A stretch of 36,848 nucleotides of DNA from Curtobacterium flaccumfaciens UCD-AKU (GCF_000349565.1 NZ_KB714631.1:348281-385128); one strand, 5' to 3'. Positions 1-7,669 are shown, counted from the first letter of the stretch. Made by a program: numbers and translations. Notes: generated by a model from the sequence alone, not told the origin.

Positions 1-74
1 CCGCGCCTCCCGTCCGTCGTTCGGTCGCGTCCACGGACAAGAAGACGCCGTCGTGTCGGCTGGACGCCGCGTCC

Positions 75-112
75 TCGGCGAGACGCCGCCGTTCCCGGCG
101 GCGTCTCGCCGA
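75..112. terminator. Strong perfect hairpin downstream of menC
   Basis: Arms 75-90 and 97-112 are perfect reverse complements (16 bp) around a 6-base loop (GTTCCC). It lies about 140 bases beyond the 3' end of menC, which is on the reverse strand. There is no T-tract, so it may be a factor-independent terminator of the high-GC type or simply a structured repeat. Function is inferred from structure and position only. Confidence 0.5.
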
Positions 113-128
113 CTCGGCGGCGCCGAAC

Positions 129-242
129 GGAGACGACGGCGTTCTGCGGAGACGACGGCGTTCTGCGGAGACGACGGCGTCTTGCGGAGACGGCGGCGTC
201 TTGCGGTGACGACGGCGTTCTGCGGAGACGACGGCGTCCCGC
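129..242. repeat. Six tandem copies of a 19-bp unit
   Basis: Units begin at 129, 148, 167, 186, 205 and 224, each 19 bp and each a variant of GGAGACGACGGCGTTCTGC. Copies 1 and 2 are identical; the others differ by a few substitutions, mainly in the TTCTGC part. The array ends 9 bases before the menC stop codon. With the hairpin at 75-112 it fills most of bases 1-250, where no gene is supported. The segment 41-54 resembles the unit in reverse complement. Confidence 0.9.
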
Positions 243-250
243 GCCCGGAG

Positions 251-1249
251 CTACTCGGCAGCAGCTGCGGCCAGCACGGTGTGCACACGTGCCACCCGCT
301 CGCGCCACCACGCGGTGCGTTCCGGCGACGCGGCGTACCGCTCGACCATCTCCGCCGCGACGTCCACCCGACGCACCGGCACGCGGCCGTCCACCGGCAG
401 CAGGGGCTCCGCCGTCACGTCCCCGGCGAACATCGCCGCCGTCCCGAGGCCCGCGGCGTACCCCGGGGTCATCGCCGCGGCGGCCAGGAACGCCCCCATC
501 CCGAGTCCGACCGACGTGTCGAGCGCACTCGAGACGACGCACGGCAGCCCGGCGTCGGCGATGACCGCGCCCGCCGCGGTGATGCCCCCGAGCGGCTGGG
601 CCTTGACCACCAGGACGTCGGCTGCGCCGGCCCGGGCGACCGCGAGGGGGTCGCTCGCCTTCCGGACGCTCTCGTCCGCGGCGATCCGCACCCCGAGGCC
701 GGCGATCCGCGTCCGGAGCTCGGCGAGCTCGGGCAGCGTGGCGCAGGGCTGCTCGGCGTACTGCAGGTCGAACGGTGCGAGCCGCTCGAGTGCCGCGGCT
801 GCCTGCTCGACGCTCCACAGCCCGTTCGCGTCGACGCGGACGGAAGCATCGGACCCCATCACCCGGCGGACGGCCGCGACACGGGCGACGTCGTCGTCGA
901 CGGTGGTGCCGGGCTCCGCGACCTTGACCTTCGCGGTGGCGCAGCCGGGGTAGCGGGCGAGCAGGTCGGCGACGTCGTCGGCGGCGATCGCCGGGACGGT
1001 GGCGTTGACCGGCACGGAGTCGGCGGCCGGCTCGTGGTCGGTCCACCCGAAGTCGACGGTGGCGCGCAGCCATGCCGCTGCCTCGGCGTCGTCGTACTCG
1101 ACGAACGGCGAGAACTCCGTCCAGCCTGCGGGGCCGCGCAGCACGACCGCCTCGCGCGTGGTGATGCCGCGGAACCGCACCCGCATGGGCAGGGCCACCA
1201 CGTTCGCGTCGGCGAGGAGTTCGGCGAGGTCGGGGAGCACGTCCGCCAT
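251..1249 (-). CDS. menC: o-Succinylbenzoate synthase (MenC)
   Basis: Dehydrates SHCHC to o-succinylbenzoate in menaquinone synthesis; a cytoplasmic enolase-superfamily enzyme. The 332-residue protein shows the superfamily residues in order: the Lys pair in AKVKVAEPG, metal ligands in VRVDANGLW (Asp), YAEQPC (Glu) and IAADESVRK (Asp), and the second catalytic Lys in LVVKAQPLGG. The ATG at 1249 was chosen because the conserved N-terminus begins there; the frame is open further upstream, but that part is a Pro/Gly-rich non-conserved stretch. A GGGAGG Shine-Dalgarno directly abuts this ATG, so the in-frame GTG three codons later (spacing 9) may be the real start. It is transcribed away from the rest of the men genes. 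Confidence 0.93.
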   Translation of the reverse strand: MADVLPDLAELLADANVVALPMRVRFRGITTREAVVLRGPAGWTEFSPFVEYDDAEAAAWLRATVDFGWTDHEPAADSVPVNATVPAIAADDVADLLARYPGCATAKVKVAEPGTTVDDDVARVAAVRRVMGSDASVRVDANGLWSVEQAAAALERLAPFDLQYAEQPCATLPELAELRTRIAGLGVRIAADESVRKASDPLAVARAGAADVLVVKAQPLGGITAAGAVIADAGLPCVVSSALDTSVGLGMGAFLAAAAMTPGYAAGLGTAAMFAGDVTAEPLLPVDGRVPVRRVDVAAEMVERYAASPERTAWWRERVARVHTVLAAAAAE

Positions 1250-1309
1250 CCTCCCACCGCACCCAGGTCGCCCGCCGGTTCCTCGGAGGGGACCGCCAGG
1301 GCAGGGCAC

Positions 1310-1315
1310 TAGCAT
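1310..1315 (+). promoter_or_regulatory. Possible -10 box of the 1369 gene
   Basis: TAGCAT matches the actinobacterial TANNNT -10 pattern and sits in the 119-bp divergent gap between menC and the membrane-protein gene. It would give a 5' leader of about 45 bases containing the GGGAGG ribosome site. No convincing -35 element is visible. Confidence 0.3.
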
Positions 1316-1368
1316 GCATCGGTCGGCTCCGGTCGGCGAGGGGAACGACCCGGAACGAGGGAGGCTCG

Positions 1369-1908
1369 GTGGCGGTGGATCCGCGGCAGCGCGCAGCACA
1401 GCAGCGGGCAGCACAGCGCCAGGCCGACCCGTCGAGCGCCGGCGCTCGTCCGGCAGCCCGTCCGGCGTCTGCAGCCCGTCCGAGCGCGGATGCCCGACCC
1501 GCGGCGAACCCGTCCCGAGCGACGGCGCGTCCGACAGCCGGGTCCGACGACTTCGCCCGGCTCATGCAGCGCAACACCGTCGACGTGCGGCAGGCGGCCT
1601 CCAAGAAGCGCCGCAACCCCGTCGTCGGCAAGATCGCCCTGGGCCTCGCCGTAGTGTCCGCTGCGGTCGACGCCAGCGCGTTCGCCGTGTTCATGGGCGG
1701 TGACACGAACTTCGCGTTCGGCATCTGCTTCGTCGTCGTGTTCCTGACGCTCATCGCCGCCGTGCTCGGGTTCGTCGCCGCCGTCGGATCCTTCGGCCGC
1801 TGGTACGGCGCCATCGGGGTCGTCCTGGCGTTCTTCGCGAACCCCGTGATCCTCATCGTGATCATGGTGTTCGTCGCGCCGGAGCTCCTGACCGACATGG
1901 GCGCCTGA
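1369..1908 (+). CDS. Hypothetical membrane protein with disordered N-terminus
   Basis: I do not recognise a named family. The 179-residue product has an Ala/Arg/Pro/Gln-rich, probably disordered cytoplasmic N-terminal 60 residues, a short polar segment around SDDFARLMQRNTVDV, a basic KKRR stretch, and then three hydrophobic segments at about 85-107, 114-138 and 146-170 with a short polar tail. The start is GTG, with a GGGAGG Shine-Dalgarno 7-8 bases upstream. It lies between divergent menC and menB, 31 bases before menB. The layout (long basic tail plus three membrane spans) is common in small actinobacterial membrane proteins of unknown role; a link to quinone synthesis is only suggested by position. 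Confidence 0.75.
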   Translation: MAVDPRQRAAQQRAAQRQADPSSAGARPAARPASAARPSADARPAANPSRATARPTAGSDDFARLMQRNTVDVRQAASKKRRNPVVGKIALGLAVVSAAVDASAFAVFMGGDTNFAFGICFVVVFLTLIAAVLGFVAAVGSFGRWYGAIGVVLAFFANPVILIVIMVFVAPELLTDMGA

Positions 1909-1927
1909 CCCGGCAGACGCCCGGCGG

Positions 1928-1933
1928 TACGTT
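1928..1933 (+). promoter_or_regulatory. -10 box for leaderless menB
   Basis: TACGTT, followed by 6 bases (GGGGGC) and the menB ATG. At that distance transcription would begin at or next to the start codon. The G-run could alternatively act as a weak ribosome site in a read-through transcript from the upstream gene. Confidence 0.4.
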
Positions 1934-1939
1934 GGGGGC

Positions 1940-2869
1940 ATGGCTGCTCCCGTCTCCGACCTGTTCGACCCCGACGTCTGGACCACCGCTCCGATCGCGG
2001 AGCAGTTCACCGACATCACGTACCACAAGCACGTCTCCAAGGGGATCGTCCGTGTCGCCTTCGACCGTCCGGAGGTCCGGAACGCCTTCCGCCCGCGCAC
2101 GGTCGACGAGCTCTACCGCGCCCTCGACGACGCACGGCAGGACCCCCGTGTCGGTGTCGTCCTGCTCACGGGCAACGGCCCGAGCCCGAAGGACGGCGGG
2201 TGGGCGTTCTGCTCCGGCGGCGACCAGCGCATCCGTGGACGGAGCGGCTACCAGTACGTCGGTGACGAGGGTGCACCGCCCGAGGGCGTCGACCCCGCGG
2301 CCGCGCAGGCGTCGATGGGGCGGCTCCACATCCTCGAGGTCCAGCGCCTCATCCGGATGATGCCCAAGGTCGTCATCGCGGTCGTCCCCGGCTGGGCCGC
2401 CGGCGGTGGGCACTCCCTGCACGCCATCTGCGACCTCACCATCGCGAGTGCCGAGCACGGCAGGTTCAAGCAGACCGACGCCGACGTCGGCTCGTTCGAC
2501 GGCGGGTACGGCAGCGCCTACTACGCCAAGCAGATCGGGCAGAAGTTCGCCCGCGAGGTCTTCTTCCTCGCGCAGGAGTACTCCGCCCAGCGCGCCTACG
2601 AGATGGGTGCGGTGAACGCCGTGGTCCCCCACGAGGACCTCGAGCGTGAGGCGATCCGCTGGGGCGAGATCGTGCTCGGCAAGTCCCCGACGGCGATCCG
2701 GATGCTCAAGTACGCGTTCAACGCCGTCGACGACGGCATGGTCGGTCAGCAGGTCTTCGCGGGCGAGGCGACGCGGTTGGCGTACGGCACCGACGAGGCG
2801 GTCGAGGGTCGCGACTCGTTCCTCGAGAAGCGCGCTCCCGAGTGGACCGCGTTCCCCTGGCACTACTGA
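1940..2869 (+). CDS. menB: 1,4-Dihydroxy-2-naphthoyl-CoA synthase (MenB)
   Basis: Cyclises o-succinylbenzoyl-CoA to DHNA-CoA; crotonase fold, usually a hexamer in the cytoplasm. The 309 residues carry FDRPEVRNAF near the N-terminus, the oxyanion-hole segments GWAFCSGGDQRIRG and VVPGWAAGGGHSLH, the MenB-specific block DADVGSFDGGYGSAYYAKQ, GAVNAVVPHEDLE, and the aromatic C-terminus EWTAFPWHY, which is diagnostic for MenB within the crotonases. The length matches actinobacterial MenB, which is longer than the E. coli enzyme (about 285) because of an N-terminal extension. Its stop codon overlaps the menE start (TGATG), so the two are probably translationally coupled. Confidence 0.97.
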   Translation: MAAPVSDLFDPDVWTTAPIAEQFTDITYHKHVSKGIVRVAFDRPEVRNAFRPRTVDELYRALDDARQDPRVGVVLLTGNGPSPKDGGWAFCSGGDQRIRGRSGYQYVGDEGAPPEGVDPAAAQASMGRLHILEVQRLIRMMPKVVIAVVPGWAAGGGHSLHAICDLTIASAEHGRFKQTDADVGSFDGGYGSAYYAKQIGQKFAREVFFLAQEYSAQRAYEMGAVNAVVPHEDLEREAIRWGEIVLGKSPTAIRMLKYAFNAVDDGMVGQQVFAGEATRLAYGTDEAVEGRDSFLEKRAPEWTAFPWHY

Positions 2870-4008
2870 TGCCCCGTCCGCTGGTCGCGACCGGTACGTC
2901 GGACCCGTCGGCCGTGCTGCGCGCCCTGGAGGCAGCGCTCGCCGGCGGCCCCGCGCTGCTCCCCGTCGCCGAGGGGGCTCCGGCGCTGCCGAAGGCACCT
3001 CCGGCCGAGGTCCGGCAGGCGGTCGCCCTGGTGGTCGAGACGAGCGGGTCCACCGGGACCGGTAAGCGCGTGGCGCTGTCGTCCGAGGCGCTCCTCGCCG
3101 GTGCGGCGGCGGCCGACGCGGCGCTCGGTGGTCCGGGGCGCTGGGTGCTCGCGCTGCCGACGCACTACATCGCCGGCCTCAACGTCCTGACCCGCTCGAT
3201 CACCGCCGGCACCGAGCCCGTCGTCGTGGCACCCGGGCACTTCGCGGCCGCCGCGTTCACCGAGGCGGCCGAACGGCTCGTCACCGGTCCGGCCGCGCCC
3301 CGTCGGTACACCTCGCTGGTGCCGGTCCAGCTCGCCCGGGTCCTCGACGACCCGGACGCCACCCGCGCCCTCGCCGGGTTCGACGCGGTCCTGGTCGGCG
3401 GACAGGCGACCCCCGCGCCGCTCCGGCAGCGCGCGCGCGACGCCGGGGTCCGGATCGTGACGACGTACGGCGCGAGCGAGACGAGCGGTGGGTGCGTGTA
3501 CGACGGCGTCCCGTTCGGCACGGTGCGCACCGCGCTGGTCGACGACGAGCTGCACCTGGCCGGGCCGATGCTCGCCGAGGGGTACCTCGACGACGACGAC
3601 CGCACGGCGTCGGCCTTCGTCGAGCGGGACGGGCTGCGGTGGTACCGGACCGGGGACACCGCGACCCTGTCCGGCGGGGTCGTCCGCGTGCTCGGACGCC
3701 TCGACGACGTGGTGATCTCCGGTGGCGAGAAGGTCCAGCTCGGGGCGGTCGAACGGCTCGTCCGGGGGCTGTCCGGGCAGCAGAGCGCCGTCGTCGTGCG
3801 GCGCTCGGCGGGGGAGTGGGGCGAGGTCCCCGTCGTCGTCACCGAGCAACCGCTCGACCCGGACACCGTGCGTGCCCACGTCGGAGCAGCCCTCGGCCGT
3901 GCCGCCCGGCCGGCCGACGTGGTCCTGGTGGACCGGATCCCGATGCTGACGTCCGGCAAACCCGACCGGCGGGCCGTGCAGGCGCTCGTCGACCCGGCAG
4001 GGCCGTAG
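2869..4008 (+). CDS. menE: o-Succinylbenzoate-CoA ligase (MenE)
   Basis: Activates o-succinylbenzoate with ATP and CoA, the step before MenB. ANL-superfamily motifs in the 379-residue protein: ETSGSTGTGKRVALS (A3 phosphate-binding loop), TTYGASETSGGCVYDG (A5), YRTGDTATL (A7), RLDDVVISGGEKV (A8 hinge) and TSGKPDRRAV (A10, catalytic Lys). It lacks much of the N-terminal part of E. coli-type MenE (about 450 residues) but is close to the short mycobacterial form (about 360). The ATG at 2869 shares bases with the menB stop; an in-frame ATG 27 bases earlier lies inside menB and is less likely. Confidence 0.95.
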   Translation: MPRPLVATGTSDPSAVLRALEAALAGGPALLPVAEGAPALPKAPPAEVRQAVALVVETSGSTGTGKRVALSSEALLAGAAAADAALGGPGRWVLALPTHYIAGLNVLTRSITAGTEPVVVAPGHFAAAAFTEAAERLVTGPAAPRRYTSLVPVQLARVLDDPDATRALAGFDAVLVGGQATPAPLRQRARDAGVRIVTTYGASETSGGCVYDGVPFGTVRTALVDDELHLAGPMLAEGYLDDDDRTASAFVERDGLRWYRTGDTATLSGGVVRVLGRLDDVVISGGEKVQLGAVERLVRGLSGQQSAVVVRRSAGEWGEVPVVVTEQPLDPDTVRAHVGAALGRAARPADVVLVDRIPMLTSGKPDRRAVQALVDPAGP

Positions 4009-4037
4009 GGGCGAGCCGGCGGGCGCCGCATCGGCAA

Positions 4038-4043
4038 TAAGAT
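4038..4043 (+). promoter_or_regulatory. -10 box for leaderless menA
   Basis: TAAGAT lies 8 bases before the GTG at 4052, in the 43-bp gap after menE. No Shine-Dalgarno is visible before that GTG, which supports a leaderless transcript and favours 4052 over the in-frame GTG at 4046. Confidence 0.45.
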
Positions 4044-4051
4044 CGGTGCTC

Positions 4052-5047
4052 GTGGCACGAACGAAGAACTCGACGCAGAAGCAGGGCCGGTCCGGCAACC
4101 CGGCGAAGGCCGCTGCCCCCGCCCGCACCAAGCGGAAGGCGACCGCACGCGACTGGATCGGCGGCGCGCGTCTGCGCACCCTGACCCTCGGCGTCGTCCC
4201 GGTCGTGCTGGGCACCGCCGTCGCGTTCGTCGACAGCGGTGAGCCCGGGGACTTCGGCGACTACCTGGCGAAGGGCAGCCACCTCGCCATCGCGCTGCTC
4301 GCCCTGGCCGTGGCGCTGTTCCTGCAGATCGGCGTGAACTACAGCAACGACTACTCCGACGGGGTCCGCGGCACCGACGAGTACCGCGTCGGACCCGCAC
4401 GGCTCACGGGTGCCGGGCTGGCCAAGCCCCGGACGGTGCTCACGGTCGCCCTGACGTTCTTCGGCCTGGCAGCCGTCGCCGGCCTGGTCATCGTGCTGCT
4501 CACCCAGCTGTGGTGGCTGCTGCTCGTCGGGGCCGCCGCCATCGTCGCCGCCTGGTTCTACACGGGCGGCAAGAAGCCGTACGGGTACAACGCCCTCGGC
4601 GAGGTGTTCGTGTTCGTGTTCTTCGGACTCGTCGCCGTGCTCGGTACGCAGTTCGTGCAGATCCGCGAGGTCACGCTGAGTGGCTGGGCAGCTGCGGTGG
4701 CCGCCGGGTTCTTCGCCTGCGCGGTCCTGATGGTGAACAACATCCGCGACATCGACGAGGACCAGCTGGCGGGCAAGCGGACACTCGCCGTGGTCGTCGG
4801 CCGTCCGGTCGCCCGCGTGCTCTTCGGCCTGTTCCTGATGCTGCCGTACGTCGTGCTGCTCTGGTTCGTGCTGCTGTACTTCCGCACGGGCTTCACGTAC
4901 TTCTCGCTGCTGCTGGCGCTGCCGGCCCTGGCGATCGGGGTGTCGTCGCGGAAGCCCCGCGAGCTCATCACGGCGCTGCAGCTGTCGTCGTTCGCGTCGC
5001 TCGCCTTCGGCGTGGTGCTCGGGATCACCCTGGCCGTGCAGCCGTAA
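4052..5047 (+). CDS. menA: 1,4-Dihydroxy-2-naphthoate polyprenyltransferase (MenA)
   Basis: Joins DHNA to the polyprenyl tail with loss of CO2 and pyrophosphate, in the cytoplasmic membrane. UbiA-superfamily protein of 331 residues with about 35 basic, soluble N-terminal residues and then eight to nine hydrophobic helices. The first Asp-rich motif is in NYSNDYSDGVRGTDEYR and the second in NNIRDIDEDQLAGKRTLAV; both bind the Mg-diphosphate. The LTGAGLAKP segment after the first motif is typical of MenA. The GTG at 4052 was chosen because a -10 box sits at leaderless spacing; a GTG two codons upstream is the alternative. It converges with the next gene. Confidence 0.95.
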   Translation: MARTKNSTQKQGRSGNPAKAAAPARTKRKATARDWIGGARLRTLTLGVVPVVLGTAVAFVDSGEPGDFGDYLAKGSHLAIALLALAVALFLQIGVNYSNDYSDGVRGTDEYRVGPARLTGAGLAKPRTVLTVALTFFGLAAVAGLVIVLLTQLWWLLLVGAAAIVAAWFYTGGKKPYGYNALGEVFVFVFFGLVAVLGTQFVQIREVTLSGWAAAVAAGFFACAVLMVNNIRDIDEDQLAGKRTLAVVVGRPVARVLFGLFLMLPYVVLLWFVLLYFRTGFTYFSLLLALPALAIGVSSRKPRELITALQLSSFASLAFGVVLGITLAVQP

Positions 5048-5067
5048 CCGTTCCGGCTCCGACCTGA

Positions 5068-5087
5068 CGACCCCGTGCCCGGGGTCG
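5068..5087. terminator. GC hairpin between convergent menA and 5110 gene
   Basis: Arms 5068-5075 and 5080-5087 (CGACCCCG / CGGGGTCG) pair perfectly around TGCC. It lies 20 bases after the menA stop, between two convergent genes, and could end both transcripts. No T-tract follows. Confidence 0.5.
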
Positions 5088-5124
5088 GTCGGTGTCGGCG
5101 TGCCCGGGGTCAGTCGGCGTCGGC
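5075..5124. repeat. 25-bp tandem duplication
   Basis: Bases 5075-5099 and 5100-5124 are the same 25-mer with two mismatches (G87/A112 and T93/C118). The second copy contains the stop codon and last codons of the reverse-strand gene 5110-5445; the first lies just beyond it. Confidence 0.85.
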
Positions 5125-5445
5125 GTCCCGGCGTGCTTCGTGCCGGTCCGCGTCGGACACCGGACGGACGACGGGAGCGGCCGCGGCATCCGAGTCGGCG
5201 GCGTCGACGAAGTCGTCCTCGAAGTCCGAGTCGGCGTCGCGCTCGGGGACGCCGCGGCGGTTCGCCAGGCTCAGGGCGACCTGCGTGCGGAGTCCGGACA
5301 GTGCGATGTACGAGATGAGCAGACCCACCAGGGCGGCGATGATCGTCGCCCAGTACCACTTCAGCGGCGTCAGGAGCAGGAGGAGCACGAGCGCCACCAC
5401 GAAGATGCCGAGCCGAGCCAGGGTGTACAGGAGCCACGCTTTCAC
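5110..5445 (-). CDS. DUF4229-like small membrane protein
   Basis: A 111-residue protein with two membrane spans (about 5-24 and 31-50) separated by the short PLKWYW turn, then SGLRTQVALSLANRR and a strongly acidic Asp/Ala-rich tail of about 45 residues. This matches DUF4229 proteins, which are found next to men genes in many actinobacteria; no function is established. The start is GTG, with TAGACT 6 bases upstream, so the mRNA is probably leaderless. It is convergent with menA and divergent from the next gene. The last codons fall in a tandem duplication. Confidence 0.82.
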   Translation of the reverse strand: MKAWLLYTLARLGIFVVALVLLLLLTPLKWYWATIIAALVGLLISYIALSGLRTQVALSLANRRGVPERDADSDFEDDFVDAADSDAAAAPVVRPVSDADRHEARRDADAD

Positions 5446-5451
5446 ACGGTG

Positions 5452-5457
5452 AGTCTA
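5452..5457 (-). promoter_or_regulatory. -10 box for the DUF4229-like gene
   Basis: On the reverse strand this reads TAGACT, 6 bases before the GTG start, leaderless spacing. The opposite promoter of the 5511 gene uses the same hexamer 40 bases away. Confidence 0.45.
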
Positions 5458-5497
5458 CGGAAGCGCCGACCGGCAGGGGCATCACAGGGTCGCGACC

Positions 5498-5503
5498 TAG
5501 ACT
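5498..5503 (+). promoter_or_regulatory. -10 box for the PLDc_N-like gene
   Basis: TAGACT followed by 7 bases and the ATG at 5511; no Shine-Dalgarno in between. This promoter probably also drives menD. Confidence 0.5.
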
Positions 5504-5510
5504 TCACCGC

Positions 5511-5870
5511 ATGGTCCGCTTGTGGTTGATCGTCGTCGTGGCCGCCGTTGCCTTCACGGTGTACGCGGCCATCGACTGCGGCACGATGCCCCGTCAGCGC
5601 ATCCGTTCCCTGCGTCGCGGTGTGTGGCTGCTGCTCGTGATCATCCTGCCCGTGCTGGGCGGCGTCCTGTGGTTCCTGCTCGGTCGCACCCCCGCGACGG
5701 ACCCCGGTGCATCCGCCCGGTACCGTGGACCCGAAGACGACCCGGACTTCCTCGGCACCACGCCGGAGCCGGGCGACACCCTCACGGACAAGGACCAGGA
5801 CGACGCGACCCTCCGAGACCTCGAAGACCAGTTCCACGAGCGCGACGACGACGGCCGCACCGATCGCTGA
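5511..5870 (+). CDS. PLDc_N-domain small membrane protein
   Basis: The 119-residue protein has two membrane helices (about 4-20 and 38-58) joined by a basic loop (MPRQRIRSLRR), ending in LWFLLGRTP, which matches the phospholipase D N-terminal membrane domain found alone in many actinobacterial proteins. There is no HKD catalytic domain. The C-terminal half is polar and acidic, rich in Asp, Pro and Thr. It starts with ATG behind a leaderless-spaced -10 box. Its last 164 bases overlap the annotated menD frame, so it is probably translated from the same message as menD. Role unknown; membrane location of the quinone enzymes makes an assembly role conceivable but unproven. Confidence 0.85.
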   Translation: MVRLWLIVVVAAVAFTVYAAIDCGTMPRQRIRSLRRGVWLLLVIILPVLGGVLWFLLGRTPATDPGASARYRGPEDDPDFLGTTPEPGDTLTDKDQDDATLRDLEDQFHERDDDGRTDR

Positions 5871-7611
5871 CGGCCCCGCCGGCTCGGGCAGCCCGGCGAC
5901 CGACACCGCGCTCGCGCTCCTGCAGGAACTCGTCCGCGCCGGCGTCACCGACGTCGTGGTCAGCCCCGGTTCCCGGTCCCAGGCACTCGCGCTCGCCGCG
6001 GTCGCCCTCGAGCGTGCCGGCGGACTGACCGTGCACGTCCGGTTGGACGAACGGACCGCCGGGTTCTTCGCGCTCGGGCTCGCGGTCGAGACGCACCGAG
6101 CCGCCGCGGTCGTGACCACGTCGGGCACCGCGGTGGCGAACCTGCACCCCGCCGTGCTCGAGGCGCACCACTCGGGCGTGCCGATGATCGTGCTGAGTGC
6201 GGACCGCCCCGACGAGCTCCGCGGCATCGGGAGCAACCAGACCACTGTGCAGCCGGGGATCTTCGGCGAGGCCGTCGCCTTCGTCCGCGACGTCGAGGCC
6301 CCGTCGGCGCACGGCGTCGATGCCTCGGTCCGCGACACCCTGCGCGCCCTCGCCCGACAGACGGTCGCCGCCGCAGCCGGGCACACCGGGCAGCCGGGGC
6401 CCGCACAGCTCAACGTCGCGTTCCGTGAGCCGCTCTCCGCCGGGCTCACCCCGGAGCACGTCACCGCCGTCCCCGACGACGAGATCGACCTCGCCTTCGC
6501 CACCCGCCGCGCCCACACCGGTCTCCCGGTCGCCGAACTCACCCCGGACGACGAGCCGGCCACCGTCGTCATCGCCGGGCACGACGCCGGCGAGGAAGCT
6601 GAGCGGATCGCCTGGGAACTCGGGGCGCCGCTCCTCGCCGAGGTCTCCAGCGGCGCGCGCTTCGGCCGCAACCTGGTCGTGGCCTACCGTGAACTCCTGC
6701 GCGACGCGGACCACGGTGGCGCCGTCCGCCGCGCCGTCGTGCTCGGCCACCCGACCCTCAGCAGAGAGGTCCCCGCGCTCCTGCAGCGCGACGGGGTCGA
6801 GACGATCGTCGTCCGCGGACCGGCGGCCGACCCCTTCGACCCGGGGCGTGCCTCCCGACCGGACGCCGCGACCACCTTCGTGTCCGACGTCCGCGTGACG
6901 GGCCGCACCCGCCCGGAGCACCGTGCGTGGGTCGGCCGCTGGGTGGGTGCCAGCCGACGGATCCTGGGGGACGGCGACGCCGGCCCGGACCTCGACGCCA
7001 AGCGCTCCGCCGACCGCGCCGAGCGGAACAAGTTCCTGCGTGACGAGGTCGCGCTCCGTCGCCGACCCGTCGACCGGGCCATGCTCGCCGACGCCGTCTG
7101 GGGGGTGACCTGGCCGCACGACCGCCTGGTCCTCGGCGCCTCGCAGCTCATCCGCGAAGCCGATGCCCGGGTGCTCGGCAAGAAGATCCGGGTGCACGCG
7201 AACCGCGGACTGGCCGGCATCGACGGCACCGTCTCGACCGCGCTCGGCATCGCCGCGGCACTCGAGCAGTCCTCCGCCTCGGTGGGCACCACGCGCGTGC
7301 TCCTCGGCGACCTGACGCTGCTGCACGACCTCGGCGCGTTCGTCACCGGCACCGAGGAACGCACCCACCGGGTGCAGGTCGTCGTCGGCAACGACCACGG
7401 TGGCGCCATCTTCCGCGGGCTCGAGGTCGCGAAGACCACGCCGGACGCCGACATGCGCCGGATGATGTCGACCCCGCAGCACGTCGACGTCGAACGGGTC
7501 GTCACGGGTCTCGGGTGGGAGTACCGCCGGGCGGCCACGTGGGGCGACCTCGAACGGGTGCTGACGGACCCCGCCGAGCGCGTCGTGATCGAAGTACCGC
7601 TGGCCGACTGA
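5707..7611 (+). CDS. menD: SEPHCHC synthase (MenD)
   Basis: ThDP-dependent enzyme joining isochorismate and 2-oxoglutarate. The core starts near residue 62: VVVSPGSRSQALALA, the catalytic-Glu segment RLDERTAGFFALGLA, TSGTAVANLHPAV, SADRPDELRGIGSNQTT, and the C-terminal ThDP/Mg region ANRGLAGIDGTVSTALG, VLLGDLTLLHDLGAF and VVVGNDHGGAIF. The start is unresolved. The only usual start codons upstream of the core are ATG 5707 and GTG 5725, both inside the preceding gene and without a ribosome site; they would add about 50 low-complexity Thr/Ser/Arg residues. The core alone is close to the usual 550-580 residues. A non-standard start near 5845-5863 or frameshifting from the upstream gene cannot be excluded. 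Confidence 0.93.
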   Translation: MHPPGTVDPKTTRTSSAPRRSRATPSRTRTRTTRPSETSKTSSTSATTTAAPIADGPAGSGSPATDTALALLQELVRAGVTDVVVSPGSRSQALALAAVALERAGGLTVHVRLDERTAGFFALGLAVETHRAAAVVTTSGTAVANLHPAVLEAHHSGVPMIVLSADRPDELRGIGSNQTTVQPGIFGEAVAFVRDVEAPSAHGVDASVRDTLRALARQTVAAAAGHTGQPGPAQLNVAFREPLSAGLTPEHVTAVPDDEIDLAFATRRAHTGLPVAELTPDDEPATVVIAGHDAGEEAERIAWELGAPLLAEVSSGARFGRNLVVAYRELLRDADHGGAVRRAVVLGHPTLSREVPALLQRDGVETIVVRGPAADPFDPGRASRPDAATTFVSDVRVTGRTRPEHRAWVGRWVGASRRILGDGDAGPDLDAKRSADRAERNKFLRDEVALRRRPVDRAMLADAVWGVTWPHDRLVLGASQLIREADARVLGKKIRVHANRGLAGIDGTVSTALGIAAALEQSSASVGTTRVLLGDLTLLHDLGAFVTGTEERTHRVQVVVGNDHGGAIFRGLEVAKTTPDADMRRMMSTPQHVDVERVVTGLGWEYRRAATWGDLERVLTDPAERVVIEVPLAD

Positions 7612-7669
7612 CCGGCCACGGGTGCCCCGGCCACGCTTCGACCCTGTCTCCGCGCGGCCCCTGGGTGCT

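Noticed and set aside
129..242. CRISPR or coding repeat
   Set aside because: Units abut with no spacers, and no gene start or ribosome site supports translation.
5782..7482. 566-codon open frame antisense to menD
   Set aside because: High-GC DNA leaves long open antisense frames; the sense frame has full MenD motifs and the antisense product is Gly/Asp/Arg low complexity.
7601..7618. Short TGGCCG/CGGCCA hairpin over the menD stop codon
   Set aside because: Only 6 bp with 6-base loop; too weak to call as terminator between menD and menF.
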